Shown here one piece after another: positions 45,201 to 60,222 of a DNA stretch of 64,000 nucleotides (within the stretch, counting starts at the first letter, position 1; every line of letters begins with the position of its first letter). Source of the DNA: Castellaniella sp034675905 (lineage in GTDB: Bacteria > Pseudomonadota > Gammaproteobacteria > Burkholderiales > Burkholderiaceae_B); contig NZ_JAUCCV010000002.1 in NCBI RefSeq assembly GCF_034675905.1, positions 639,955-703,954 on the forward strand, read 5' to 3'. The notes under the pieces were generated by a model. The model saw nothing but the letters and a program-made list of their open reading frames with translations. It had not been told where the DNA came from and did not search any database. The position numbers and the translations under genes were made by a program.

Positions 45201-45851
45201 ATGCATACGCTCGATCTTTTCGAGGCCACAGAACAGAATCTGGATCAGCGCCTGGGGCCTGCCGCCATCGTGCTGCGCGGATTCGCCCTGCCGGATGTGC
45301 CAGCGCTTATACCCGCCCTGGACATCATCTGCCAGCAGTCGCCGTTTCGGCTGATGGTGACGCCCGGCGGCTTCACCATGTCGGTGGCGCTGACAAACTG
45401 TGGCGCCCAGGGATGGACCAGCGACCGGCGCGGCTACCGCTATACCCGCATCGACCCCGACACGGGCGCCCCTTGGCCGATCATGCCAGAGGTATTCGCC
45501 AGGCTGGCGAACAGGGCGGCAACGGCTGCGGGTTTCGACGATTTCGAACCCGATGCCTGCCTGATCAATCGGTACCTGCCCGGCAACCGGCTTTCATTGC
45601 ATCAGGACAAGAATGAACGCGACTACGACGCGCCCATTGTGTCCGTCTCGCTGGGGATGCCGGCAAGGTTTCTGTTCGGCGGCCATGCGCGCAACGCCCC
45701 CACCGTCAAGGTACCGCTGCATCACGGCGACGTGACAGTATGGGGCGGGGTCGACCGGCTGCGCTATCACGGCGTGCTGCCGCTCAAAGACGAACCTCAT
45801 GCGCTGCTGGGCAGCCAGCGCATCAATTTCACTTTCCGCAAGGCGGGGTGA
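45201..45851 (+). CDS. alkB: DNA repair dioxygenase AlkB
   Basis: AlkB reverses 1-methyladenine and 3-methylcytosine damage using Fe(II) and 2-oxoglutarate. At 216 residues it matches E. coli AlkB. Iron ligands H134 and D136 (HQDKNE) and H190 (RYHGVLPL) are present, with the downstream RINFTFR arginines for 2-oxoglutarate. Substrate-lid residues in the N-terminal half include the conserved GWTSDRRGYRY segment. It ends 4 bp before the convergent livM stop. Confidence 0.95.
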   Translation: MHTLDLFEATEQNLDQRLGPAAIVLRGFALPDVPALIPALDIICQQSPFRLMVTPGGFTMSVALTNCGAQGWTSDRRGYRYTRIDPDTGAPWPIMPEVFARLANRAATAAGFDDFEPDACLINRYLPGNRLSLHQDKNERDYDAPIVSVSLGMPARFLFGGHARNAPTVKVPLHHGDVTVWGGVDRLRYHGVLPLKDEPHALLGSQRINFTFRKAG

Positions 45852-45854
45852 CGA

Positions 45855-47060
45855 TCAATCCTCGGGCACGTCCTTCAGGAACCGGGACACGCGTTTTTTC
45901 TCGGGCAGGATGCCTTGTGGCCGATACAGCACGATCAACGCCAGCAGCAAGCCGACGAACGCCCAGCGCAGGAAGGCCATGCGGGAAGCGACATCGGGCG
46001 CGACCCCCTGCAGGGCGACCTGCAGGTAATCCGTGACGAAGCCCGTGCCGCTCCAGACGGCCCAGATGACGAAAGCCCCCAGAATGGCCCCCTTGTTGTT
46101 GCCGCTGCCCCCCAGCATAAGCATCACCCAGACCAGGAAAGTCGCGAACAAGGGTTTGAAGTGGCTGTAGTCGATCGTCACCATATAAGGCGCATACAAG
46201 GCGCCTGCCACACCGATGACCACGGCGCCCAGCACAAAGGACTGCACCCGCAGGGATTTGACGTGCTTGCCGTTCATGGCGGCGGAGTCTTCCTCGTCGC
46301 GGACTGCGCGCAGCGCCCGCCCCCAGGGGGATCGCACCATGGCTTCCAGGACGATATACACCACTGCCAAGCATAGCGTGACGATCACCAGGTATAGATA
46401 GCTGTAGTCTCTGGGCTGCATGGCCGACAGCGCCTGGCCCACGAAGGCAGGCAGCCAGCTGCAGCCGTCCGCATCAAAGACGCAGGTCAGGGGCTGGGTG
46501 ATGCCCGACAGCGGTTGCGGTCCATTGGCCAGCCAGCGCTCATTCTGAAAGATCAGCCGGATGATCTCGGCGATACCCAGGGTGGCGATCGCCAGAAAGT
46601 CGGCGCGCAGATGCAAAATCGGCTGGGCGATCAGATAGCCCACGACCCCTGCCATGATGCCGGCCGCCGCCACCCCTACCAGGAAAGGAGCGTCCAGACC
46701 GAACCATTGCTGCGCATACGCCGCCATCGCCCCGGCCGGCGGCGACATGACGAACAAGGCCATGGTGAACGCCCCCACGGCGAAGAAACCCGCAATCCCG
46801 AAATTCAGATGGCCGTTATATCCCCATTGCGCGTTCAGACCCAAGGACAGAATCGAGTAGATGATCGCCATGATGCTGAACGACACCAGGTAATCCATGA
46901 TGCCCGGCAGCCACCCGGCAATGCCGAACGCCAGGACACACCCCAGGGCCAGCGCCGCCAGCAGCCGCACCGGCCAACGCCAATGGGAAAACAGCAGGCA
47001 TCCCAGCAAAAAAGCGGGGACCAGCAGGAAGCAGGCTTTTAGCAGATGCAGAGAGTCCAT
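45855..47060 (-). CDS. livM: Branched-chain amino-acid-type ABC permease LivM
   Basis: This 401-residue inner-membrane permease has eight or more helices. Family motifs are LGLNAQWGYNGHLNFGIAGFFAVGAF (the LivM/LivH GxxNFGxxGxxxxG pattern), TLGIAEIIRLIF and the long C-terminal half with SPWGRALRAVRDEE. The start at 47060 lies 11 bp after the livH stop. The open frame extends upstream through livH in another frame, which is not coding. Last gene of the operon. Confidence 0.93.
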   Translation of the reverse strand: MDSLHLLKACFLLVPAFLLGCLLFSHWRWPVRLLAALALGCVLAFGIAGWLPGIMDYLVSFSIMAIIYSILSLGLNAQWGYNGHLNFGIAGFFAVGAFTMALFVMSPPAGAMAAYAQQWFGLDAPFLVGVAAAGIMAGVVGYLIAQPILHLRADFLAIATLGIAEIIRLIFQNERWLANGPQPLSGITQPLTCVFDADGCSWLPAFVGQALSAMQPRDYSYLYLVIVTLCLAVVYIVLEAMVRSPWGRALRAVRDEEDSAAMNGKHVKSLRVQSFVLGAVVIGVAGALYAPYMVTIDYSHFKPLFATFLVWVMLMLGGSGNNKGAILGAFVIWAVWSGTGFVTDYLQVALQGVAPDVASRMAFLRWAFVGLLLALIVLYRPQGILPEKKRVSRFLKDVPED

Positions 47061-47071
47061 GACGCGTGCTC

Positions 47072-48145
47072 CTAGCGTTGAGCGAACAGGCCCTGGGGCC
47101 GCATCAGCAGCACCAGCACCATCAGGACGAAGGCGACCGCAGGTCCGTAGGCCGGATTCAGGAAGGCGGAGGTCAGCTGCATGGCGATGCCGATGATGAT
47201 GGCGCCCACCAAGGCCCCCCAGGCGCTGCCGATCCCGCCCATGATGACGGCGGCAAACAGCGGCAACAACAAGACGAAACCCATGTCCGGGCGCATCTGC
47301 GACGCCAGGCCGTACATGACGCCGCCGACGGCCGCCAGGCCGGCGCCGATGGCCCAGGTCCAGGCGATGACCTGTTCCGTATTGATGCCGCGCACCTGAG
47401 CCAGGTCCGGGTTGTCGGCGGTCGCCCGCATGGCCTTGCCGATGCGCGTGCGCGTCAACATCCAATACAGCAGCACCACCAGGACCAGCGCCAGGGCAAA
47501 AACGAATAGCTGGTCGGCCTGCAAGCGCAATCCCAGGGGCAGGGACAGGGCCGGGTTGGATCTCCCCGAATAGTAAAAGTGGAAATCCGATCCCCAGATC
47601 AGATAGACGATGCCGCGCAGCAGGAATTCCATGCCCAGCGACGCCATGGCCAGCAACACCAGCGGCGACTGGTGTCTGCGCAAGGGGCGATACAGCCAGC
47701 GGTCGATCACAATCGCCACCGCAGCCGTGACGACGGCCGCCAACAACAGCCCGATCAGCAATTCCCATCCAAAGGAAAACCGCCAGATCGGATTGGACTG
47801 CGGCAGGACCAGCACCATCCCATAGGTGACATAAGCCCCCAGCGTCAGGAATTCGCCGTGAGCGAAATTGGGAAATTTCAAAACCCCGTAGCACAGAGTC
47901 AGGCCGATGCCCCCCAGGGCGATGATGCCGCCCAGCATCACCCCCCATGCCGTCAGGGACAACATTTCCTGGGCGCTGGTGCCCGAGAGCCAGCCGGCGA
48001 TCCACATGCCCGCCAGGACCAGCGCCAGGACGCCTCCGACAAAACGGCTGCTGCGCGCGCCGCCGGAGTCGCGCGCATCGACGACGGCGGTATCGGTATC
48101 TTCCGGGGATATGCCGGGTACTGCGGATTGTGCTGTATCGACCAT
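47072..48145 (-). CDS. livH: Branched-chain amino-acid-type ABC permease LivH
   Basis: This 357-residue permease has the LivH segments LCYGVLKFPNFAHGEFLTLGAYV, LAMASLGMEFLLRG and the GIGSAWGALVGAIIIGI loop. The N-terminus holds an extra region of about 30 residues (MVDTAQSAVPG...) before the first helix, rich in D and S. It pairs with LivM to form the channel. It starts 4 bp after livF ends and precedes livM by 11 bp. Confidence 0.92.
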   Translation of the reverse strand: MVDTAQSAVPGISPEDTDTAVVDARDSGGARSSRFVGGVLALVLAGMWIAGWLSGTSAQEMLSLTAWGVMLGGIIALGGIGLTLCYGVLKFPNFAHGEFLTLGAYVTYGMVLVLPQSNPIWRFSFGWELLIGLLLAAVVTAAVAIVIDRWLYRPLRRHQSPLVLLAMASLGMEFLLRGIVYLIWGSDFHFYYSGRSNPALSLPLGLRLQADQLFVFALALVLVVLLYWMLTRTRIGKAMRATADNPDLAQVRGINTEQVIAWTWAIGAGLAAVGGVMYGLASQMRPDMGFVLLLPLFAAVIMGGIGSAWGALVGAIIIGIAMQLTSAFLNPAYGPAVAFVLMVLVLLMRPQGLFAQR

Positions 48146-48149
48146 CGAA

Positions 48150-48857
48150 TCACCCCCCAAGATAGAGACGCCCGACATTGGGGTCGTCGAGCAGGTCGCG
48201 CCCGGAACCCTCGTGACGGTTTTCGCCATTGGCCAGGACATAGCCGCGATGCGCCATGCTCAGGGACTGCCGGGCATTTTGTTCGACCATCAGGACGCCG
48301 ATGCCGGCCTCGTTGATGCGCGCAATGCGTTCAAAAATTTCATCGACGAGTTTGGGAGACAAAGCAGCGGTCGGCTCATCGAGCAGCAGCAATTTGGGAT
48401 TCATCATCAAGGCGCTGCCCATCGCCACCATCTGCCTTTCGCCGCCCGACATCTTGCCGGCCAGCTGCCGCCGGCGCTGGCGCAGCTTTGGAAACATGTC
48501 GTAGACACGATCCTTGTGCTGACTGAGATCGGCCGCCCCCAAGGGGAACGCCCCCATTTCCAGGTTTTCTTCCACGGTCAGCGACGTGAAGACATTGGCG
48601 ACCTGGGGCACATAGCACATGCCCAGGCGCACGATCCGGTGCGGCGCCACCTGGGTGATGTCATGACCATCGAAGTGTATCGACCCCTGACGTGGGTGCA
48701 GCAGGCCGAACACGGTCTTCATCAATGTGGATTTACCGGCCCCGTTGGGGCCGATGATGGATACGACCTCATCGGCCTCGACGACGAGTGACAGGCCGCG
48801 CAGGATCTCGGTGTCTCCGTACCCTGCCGTGACGGCATCAACCTGCAGCAGCGGCAT
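48150..48857 (-). CDS. livF: Branched-chain amino-acid-type ABC ATPase LivF
   Basis: This 235-residue ATPase has Walker A GPNGAGKST, the signature MSGGERQM, and Walker B LLLLDEPTAAL. It begins MPLLQVDAVTAGYGD, the LivF form. Its start overlaps the livG stop by 20 bp, so translation is coupled. Confidence 0.93.
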   Translation of the reverse strand: MPLLQVDAVTAGYGDTEILRGLSLVVEADEVVSIIGPNGAGKSTLMKTVFGLLHPRQGSIHFDGHDITQVAPHRIVRLGMCYVPQVANVFTSLTVEENLEMGAFPLGAADLSQHKDRVYDMFPKLRQRRRQLAGKMSGGERQMVAMGSALMMNPKLLLLDEPTAALSPKLVDEIFERIARINEAGIGVLMVEQNARQSLSMAHRGYVLANGENRHEGSGRDLLDDPNVGRLYLGG

Positions 48858-49668
48858 ATTGCCCCCCCAGATAAGCTTCCAGCACCGCCTGATTGTTGCG
48901 CACGGAGGCGGGATCGCCCTCGGCCAGCTTGCGGCCTTCGCTCATGACGACCACCGGATCGCAAAGACTCATGACCATGTTCATATCGTGCTCGATCAGC
49001 AGGAACGTAATGCCGCGGTCCCGGACCAGAGACTGGATATTGGCAATGATGCTTTGCAATAGAGTGCGATTGACCCCGGCAGCGGGTTCGTCCAGCAAAA
49101 TGATCTGCGGATCGGCCATCAGCATCCGCCCCATTTCCAGCAGCTTTTTCTGGCCGCCGGATAAATTGGCCGCATATTCATGTTGAACATGGGTCAGCTG
49201 CAGATATTCCAGGACTTCGCGCGCCTTGTGCAGATGGCGGGATTCTTCGGCCTGCACCTGCCCCGGACGGAACATCGCGTTCCACCAGCGTTCGCCCGAT
49301 TGCCCCGGCGGCACCAGCAACAGGTTTTCCAGGACGCTCATGGTGCCGTGTTCGCGTGGGATCTGGAAAGTGCGGCACAGGCCGCGAGCGAATATCTGGT
49401 CGGGGCGCAGATGAGCGATATCCTGGCCATCCAGCAAAATACGCCCTGAATCGGGCGGAATGAAGCCGGTGATCAGGTTGAATACGGTGGTCTTGCCCGC
49501 GCCATTGGGACCGATCAAGCCGGTGATGGTGCCGCGTTCCACCTGGAAGGAACAATGATCCACGGCCCGCAGGCCGCCAAAGCTTTTCGCCAGATCACGG
49601 ACTTCAAGCAGCGGATGTTGCTGATTGGCGTCCGTCCCCGACAGGGACGTTGCTGTCGAATCTGTCAC
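48838..49668 (-). CDS. livG: Branched-chain amino-acid-type ABC ATPase LivG
   Basis: This 276-residue ATPase has the LivG hallmarks: FGGLRAVDHCSF, Walker A GPNGAGKTT, a long helical insert (VPPGQSGERWWNAMFRPG) before the signature LSGGQKKL, and ILLDEPAAGVN. The GTG start at 49668 (MTDSTATS...) is chosen because AGGAGA lies just upstream; a longer frame begins at 49731. It is the first gene of the leftward livG-livF-livH-livM operon. The order differs from E. coli livKHMGF. Confidence 0.92.
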   Translation of the reverse strand: MTDSTATSLSGTDANQQHPLLEVRDLAKSFGGLRAVDHCSFQVERGTITGLIGPNGAGKTTVFNLITGFIPPDSGRILLDGQDIAHLRPDQIFARGLCRTFQIPREHGTMSVLENLLLVPPGQSGERWWNAMFRPGQVQAEESRHLHKAREVLEYLQLTHVQHEYAANLSGGQKKLLEMGRMLMADPQIILLDEPAAGVNRTLLQSIIANIQSLVRDRGITFLLIEHDMNMVMSLCDPVVVMSEGRKLAEGDPASVRNNQAVLEAYLGGQYAAAAG

Positions 49669-49837
49669 CGATGTCTCCTGCTGGATTTCCACAAGGAATC
49701 CGGCCGGCGTACCTGGCGAGTGCATCCGCACAGGCCGTCGGTTCGAAAGGTGCTTCAGAGTATCACAGCGTGCGCAGCGTCCGTATGCGCATAATTCCCT
49801 ATACGGACGCCCTCATGGCGCTGCGGCAAAAAAGAAG

Positions 49838-50236
49838 CGGAACAGATCTGTAGGCCGGATTTTGTACGCCGGGTCGCCCCGGCGGGCAATCATTCCTCTG
49901 GGCAGGCCATTGCTGGACTGCTCTAGCCATCTACCCGCATGCTCGGGCGGGCCGCCCTGTCGGCACGAAGCCGGCGCATGCCTATTTGATGTTGCTCCCG
50001 ATAGAGGTTGCCGCGTTTCACCCTGCCACGCCCTGTGCGGACAAGCCGACAGGCAGTACGGAGTCGCCGTACCGGAGTGCCGCCCGAAAGCAGCACCCGC
50101 GTAGCAGACTCGTCTCTGTGGCCCTATTCCTCAGCTTGCCCCGTAGGGGTCGCCGGACGGCCGTTAGCCGCTATCGCGCCCGATGGAGTCCGGACCTTCC
50201 TCGATGCCTAGACACCGCGATTGCCCGATCTGCCCC
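49838..50236 (-). ncRNA. rnpB: RNase P RNA
   Basis: The minus strand contains bacterial type A RNase P RNA features: GAGGAAGGTCCGGACTCC near the 5' end, AGGGTGAAACGCGGCAACCTC (P10-P11 region, conserved), AGAGGAATGATTGCC, and the closing P1 arm GATCTGTT pairing with GGCAGATC at the 5' end. Ends are estimated from P1 pairing (about 399 nt). A short T-run (TTTTTT, 49834-49829) follows and may terminate the transcript. It lies between livG and uup, divergent from uup. Confidence 0.93.
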
Positions 50237-50399
50237 GCCCCGGCATTGTACGGCAAGCCCGAGGCCCGCTGCATGCAGACCGATGCCCGGGCAATGGCCG
50301 CCTCAAACTGCGACAATAGAGCCTGACCCCTGGCGATATGACGGCTTTCTGACCAACGCCCGGCTCGACTCCGATTTCCCCGACGTTCGCACCGATTCC

Positions 50400-52228
<1,829 letters not shown>

Positions 52229-52232
<4 letters not shown>

Positions 52233-53368
52233 GCGCGCAGCCGCCACGCCAGGGATTCCCCCGCCGCCAGCGGCACGACCTCGGCGTCTGCCAAAGGCAG
52301 GGTGGCCGGAATCTGCTCCGCCACCTGCTCCAGCGTCAGCGTGGCTGCATTAGGCGGCAAGCCATAGAAAGCCGGCCCATTCAGGCTGGCGAAGGCCTCC
52401 AGGCGATCCAGACGGCCCGCTGCATCAAATGCCGTTGCATACAGCGCCATGGCATGGCGGGCGGTGTAGCAGCCCGCACAGCCGCAATCCTGCTCTTTCG
52501 CCCCCTTGGGGTGCGGGGCGCTATCGGTGCCCAGAAAGAAACGCGCCTCGCCGCTGGTCGCGGCATCCAGCAGCGCCAGACGATGACGTTCGCGCTTGAG
52601 CACCGGCAGGCAATACCAGTGCGGACGCAAGCCGCCTTTGAACAAGGCGTTGCGGTTGTACAGCAGATGGTGGGCCGTGATCGTGGCCGCCACCGGCCCG
52701 GGCGCCTCGCGCACATAGGCCACCCCCTCAGCCGTCGTCAGGTGCTCGAAAACGACCTTCAGAGCCGGGTAGGCCTGCCGCAAGGGCCGCATCACCCGAT
52801 CAATGAAGACCGCCTCGCGGTCGAACAGATCGACATCGGGGTCCGTGACCTCTCCATGCACCAGCAAGGGCATGCCACAGTCCTGCATGGCGTCCAGCGT
52901 GGCGCAGCAATGCTTCAACAGATCCGTCACGCCGGCATCCGAATGCGTCGTCGCACCGGCGGGATACAGCTTCACCCCGTGGATAAACCCCGAGTCCCGC
53001 GCACGGCGGATTTCATCGGGTGCGGTCCTGTCGGTCAGATACAAGGTCATCAGCGGCTCGAAGCTGTCTTCCGGCGCCCCCGCCTGCCGCAGCGCCGCCA
53101 GTATCCGGCCCCGATAGGCTTGCGCATCCACCGTCGTCACCACGGGAGGCTTCAGGTTCGGCATGATGATGGCACGACCGAACTGCCGGGCGGAATCCAG
53201 AACCACGCTTTGCAGCACGGCCCCGTCGCGCAGATGCAGATGCCAATCGTCAGGACGGATCAGCGTCAAAGTCCTGGGGCCGCCGCCCTGGTGGGGCTGC
53301 ATCACATGGCTCTGAGGGCCGGCTGCGGCGCCTGAGGGCAGCCCAGGCGAAGTCGTGTCTTGAGTCAC
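52229..53368 (-). CDS. pyrC: Dihydroorotase (type II) PyrC
   Basis: PyrC cyclises carbamoyl-aspartate to dihydroorotate in pyrimidine synthesis. Zinc ligands HLHLRD (H43, H45), the metal-bridging lysine in GVKLYPAGATT, LLVHGEVT, FEHLTT and GTDSAPHPKGAKE are all present. The 379-residue form uses a GTG start with AAGGAA upstream and has an N-terminal tail of about 30 residues not usual in the family; M23 (53302) is an alternative start. Length otherwise matches (about 345-350). Confidence 0.95.
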
Positions 53369-53472
53369 TGGCTGAGTTCCTTAAATATTTTTCACTGCTT
53401 TGCTTTGTCTTTGGGGGAAACACGCGGTAAGCTTCGGGGGCTATTCACTCAATCAAGTAGGAGCCTGTATTC

Positions 53473-53745
53473 ATGGCAACCACCGAAAAGTCCGGGCGCA
53501 AGCCCAATGCGGCTTTCATGAAGCCCCTGACGCCCAGCGCCACCCTGGCTGCGGTTATCGGCAACGACGCCGTCCCCCGCACCGAAGTGACCAAGCGCAT
53601 TTGGGACTACATCAAGAAGCACGACCTGCAAGACCCTGCAAACCGTCGCAACATCAATGCGGACGCCAAACTGCGCCCTCTGTTCGGCAAAGATCAGGTG
53701 TCGATGTTCGAACTGACCAAGCTGGTCAGCCAACATCTGAAATAA
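53473..53745 (+). CDS. Stand-alone SWIB/MDM2-domain protein
   Basis: This 90-residue protein is almost entirely a SWIB domain (about 20-90): KPLTPSATLAAVIGNDAVPRTEVTKRIWDYIK, then RRNINADAKLRPLFGKD and LTKLVSQHLK. SWIB domains are best known in eukaryotic chromatin remodellers, yet short single-domain versions are common in Burkholderiales. Its function in bacteria is not established; nucleoid or DNA binding is often suggested. A lysine-rich N-terminus is compatible with nucleic-acid binding. Monocistronic, with its own hairpin downstream. Confidence 0.9.
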   Translation: MATTEKSGRKPNAAFMKPLTPSATLAAVIGNDAVPRTEVTKRIWDYIKKHDLQDPANRRNINADAKLRPLFGKDQVSMFELTKLVSQHLK

Positions 53746-53779
53746 GTTGAATTCGCGTCAGACCCGCCAGGGCCTGACG

Positions 53780-53803
53780 GCGGGTGATCCCACGATCACC
53801 CGC
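53780..53803 (+). terminator. Hairpin after the SWIB gene
   Basis: A perfect 10-bp stem GCGGGTGATC (53780-53789) with its complement (53794-53803) and a CCAC loop lies 35 bp after the stop; a second overlapping hairpin uses ACCCGCC/GGCGGGT just before it. There is no T-run, so termination may be weak. Confidence 0.45.
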
Positions 53804-53849
53804 GCCGGGCAGATATCCAATCCGACCGGTCGCTAGTCCTGCCGTCCGC

Positions 53850-54218
53850 CTACAGACCAGGCAGGGGGGTTTCCCCCGCACAATGCGCCAGCCAGCCCTT
53901 GGCCAGGCGATAGATGATCCAGATCATGGCGATCACGCCCGTGGCGAAGCCGATGAAGATCACGGTGGCGACGGCACTGAGCGCCAACCACAGCAAACCC
54001 CACCAGAACGTACGGATGATCCAGTCGATGTGGCCGGCATAGACCGTCCCCACCATATCGCCGCGTTTCAGGTAAGCCAGGACGACAGCGGCAATCGCCG
54101 CAGCCCCCAGAATTCCCGCTGACAGAATCCCCGCCGCGAACAAGGCATACATCAAATGAATGAGCTGGCGTTGCGTCAGCCCTTTGTCGGTCCCGGGGGT
54201 ATCGTCATCTTGTGTCAT
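53850..54218 (-). CDS. Small membrane protein, DUF4870-like
   Basis: This 122-residue protein has a short acidic cytoplasmic N-terminus (MTQDDDTPGTDKG), then QLIHLMYALFAAGIL and further hydrophobic stretches (about 24-50, 70-105) giving three likely helices. The QRQLIHLMYAL start and IIRTFWWGLLW resemble DUF4870/Tic20-like proteins common in Proteobacteria. No function is known. The ATG has AGGAGGTT upstream. It converges on the SWIB gene. Confidence 0.8.
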   Translation of the reverse strand: MTQDDDTPGTDKGLTQRQLIHLMYALFAAGILSAGILGAAAIAAVVLAYLKRGDMVGTVYAGHIDWIIRTFWWGLLWLALSAVATVIFIGFATGVIAMIWIIYRLAKGWLAHCAGETPLPGL

Positions 54219-54312
54219 GAAACCTCCTGCTGGGGCGCCGGCGCGCCGCTGTTCAAGTAGATTTCATTCTAACTGTTTTTCTGAGGCTAAAGCCTTCCGG
54301 CGCATCAAAGGA

Positions 54313-54347
54313 CAAAGCCCCTGCAGAGGATATCTGCAGGGGCTTTG
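54313..54347 (-). terminator. Terminator of the rrn operon
   Basis: A perfect 15-bp stem (CAAAGCCCCTGCAGA and complement, loop of 5) lies 10 nt after the 5S rRNA 3' end. On the minus strand it is followed by TCCTTTGATG, with a weak T-run. Confidence 0.85.
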
Positions 54348-54357
54348 CGGTATAGAA

Positions 54358-54470
54358 GCCTGACGATGACCTACTTTCACAGGTGTCCACCCACTATCAT
54401 CGGCGCGAAGGCGTTTCACTGTCCTGTTCGGGAAGGGAAGGAGTGGGGCCACCTTGCTATGGTCGTCAAG
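54358..54470 (-). rRNA. rrf: 5S rRNA
   Basis: The minus strand begins TTGACGACCATAGCAAGG and ends GGTCATCGTCAGGC, with CCGAACAGGACAGTGAAACG in the middle, as in other betaproteobacterial 5S rRNAs. Ends are estimated. Last gene of the operon. Confidence 0.95.
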
Positions 54471-54672
54471 CATAACTGGTTGTGGTTCAGTCTGGGACTG
54501 GACCACCAATTTGGAAGAAGCACACGTGGCAGCGATGCTGCTGTTGATGCGCCGTCTTTGGGACGGGCTGCATTGTAGCAGATTTGCGGCACACGGTTTG
54601 GGTTGTTCTTGGCGTTTCAATTAAATCGGCGTACACACGATCCTCTATTCGCTTGGAGTCAGCCAATTGGCC

Positions 54673-54690
54673 AACCTGCAAGGTTATAGG

Positions 54691-54697
<7 letters not shown>
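54673..54697 (-). other. 23S rRNA processing stem, 3' arm
   Basis: About 25 bp at the 23S 3' end are complementary to 57569-57593 before the 5' end, with only one G-U pair. The arms enclose 23S rRNA and form the expected RNase III cleavage helix. Confidence 0.75.
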
Positions 54698-57576
<2,879 letters not shown>

Positions 57577-57935
57577 CTATAACTTTGCAGGTTATAGGAA
57601 TATGAGTTTCGCGTGTTTGTGCCGTTCAATTCCATTAAAGGCCAACCAGAATCCAATCCATAGGATTTTCTTCTGTTTGAATCTTAAGAACATTTGAACA
57701 ATTGATTTTGCAATCACAACCCGTAAATTACCCATCATCGACAATAAAGTCGATTCATGATATTTACATTGTTGTGCTTCTTCCAGATTGTTAAAGAACA
57801 TGGTACTTCTACTGCCTGAACACCCGAAGATGTTCATTCAGTCAGCAATGCCCTGAACACCTGATAACAGGCCCCAAGACATTCTTGACTGATCGATCGT
57901 GTCCACCTGCCGCATTCACATCAGACCCACCGCAA
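57577..57935 (-). other. tRNA-Ala to 23S rRNA spacer
   Basis: This 359-bp spacer is AT-rich relative to the chromosome. It contains a boxA-like antitermination motif TGTTCTTTAA (minus strand, 57800-57791) and the 5' arm of the 23S processing stem (57569-57593). I see no gene or repeat in the rest. Confidence 0.8.
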
Positions 57936-58011
57936 TGGTGGAGGATGACGGGATCGAACCGACGACCCCCTGCTTGCAAAGCAGGTGCTCTCCCAGCTGA
58001 GCTAATCCCCC
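57936..58011 (-). tRNA. tRNA-Ala (anticodon TGC)
   Basis: The minus strand folds into a 76-nt tRNA: GGGGGATTAGCTCAGCTGGG at the 5' end, an anticodon loop with TTTGCAA (TGC), a GGTTCGATCC T-arm and an encoded CCA. It is the second tRNA of the 16S-23S spacer. Confidence 0.97.
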
Positions 58012-58111
58012 GTTTTCAGCCTTATCGCTGAAAATGCCCCCACGCTGCGCCTGCGGCTTGCTGCCCCCCGAGGGGGCGCTTTTGCCTTGGGGCGGCCCGG
58101 CGGCAAAACCG
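58012..58111. repeat. Repeat-like palindromic element between the two spacer tRNAs
   Basis: The 100 bp between tRNA-Ala and tRNA-Ile hold an 8-bp hairpin (TTTTCAGC/GCTGAAAA, 58014-58034) and then a GC-rich segment with CCCCCCGAGGGGG and GGCGGCCCGGCGG motifs. This style of sequence resembles intergenic palindromic repeats seen in Burkholderiales. Only one copy is in this window, so repeat status is not shown here. Confidence 0.4.
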
Positions 58112-58188
58112 TGGTGGGTCAAGATGGATTCGAACCATCGACCCCCGCCTTATCAAGACGGTGCTCTAACCGACTGAGCTACTGACCC
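58112..58188 (-). tRNA. tRNA-Ile (anticodon GAT)
   Basis: The minus strand folds into a 77-nt tRNA starting GGGTCAGTAGCTCAG, with anticodon loop CTGATAA style TTGATAA (GAT), T-arm GGTTCGAATCC and TGACCCACCA at the 3' end. It follows 16S rRNA. Confidence 0.97.
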
Positions 58189-58235
58189 CTTAAGTCTGCG
58201 TGACTGCAGGCCTGGACTTCAGACCATGTACTACC

Positions 58236-58258
58236 AACAGCCGATAAGCGTGGACGCT
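58236..58258 (-). other. 16S rRNA processing stem, 3' arm
   Basis: These 23 nt downstream of 16S are complementary to 60033-60055 in the leader, with two G-U pairs. The two arms bracket 16S rRNA and form the RNase III processing helix. Confidence 0.75.
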
Positions 58259-58286
58259 ACAACAACAAGCACACAAGCTTGCTCTT

Positions 58287-59827
<1,541 letters not shown>

Positions 59828-60032
59828 AATTCCTGTAATCGTAGTTTCTTGTCCCCGAAGGGACGGAAAGCTACGTTCGCTATGCATCACTCAAAAGAAA
59901 TGACTAAGTTTGGTTTAAACCTTACTTCTTCATTTCTATCTATGTGAGCACTTGGTATAACATGTGTGCATTTCCGAACAATGCGCGATTCGTGAGAATC
60001 AGCGTACTGCCGGGCTGTGCTGCCTGTTATCA

Positions 60033-60055
60033 AGCGCCCACACTTATCGGCTGTT
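60033..60055 (-). other. 16S rRNA processing stem, 5' arm
   Basis: This is the leader partner of 58236-58258, with 21 Watson-Crick and two G-U pairs. It begins just after the boxA motif. Confidence 0.75.
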
Positions 60056-60096
60056 AAGTTTTTAAAGAACAAATCTGCGTGAAGCAGAGAAACGAG

Positions 60097-60125
60097 ATTA
60101 TGAAGAAGTTTTTTGTTCTTGTCAA
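60097..60125 (-). promoter_or_regulatory. rrn promoter P2
   Basis: Minus strand TTGACA (60125-60120), a 17-bp spacer and CATAAT (60102-60097). This is a near-consensus sigma-70 promoter 270 bp upstream of 16S. Confidence 0.8.
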
Positions 60126-60222
60126 ATCGCTGTCGGGGGAAAATCAACATCGGTAAACCGGTGAAATCTCTACCCTTCCAGCAATCTGACCAGAAGATCT
60201 TCATCCTCTCGTCGAGCCTGCC

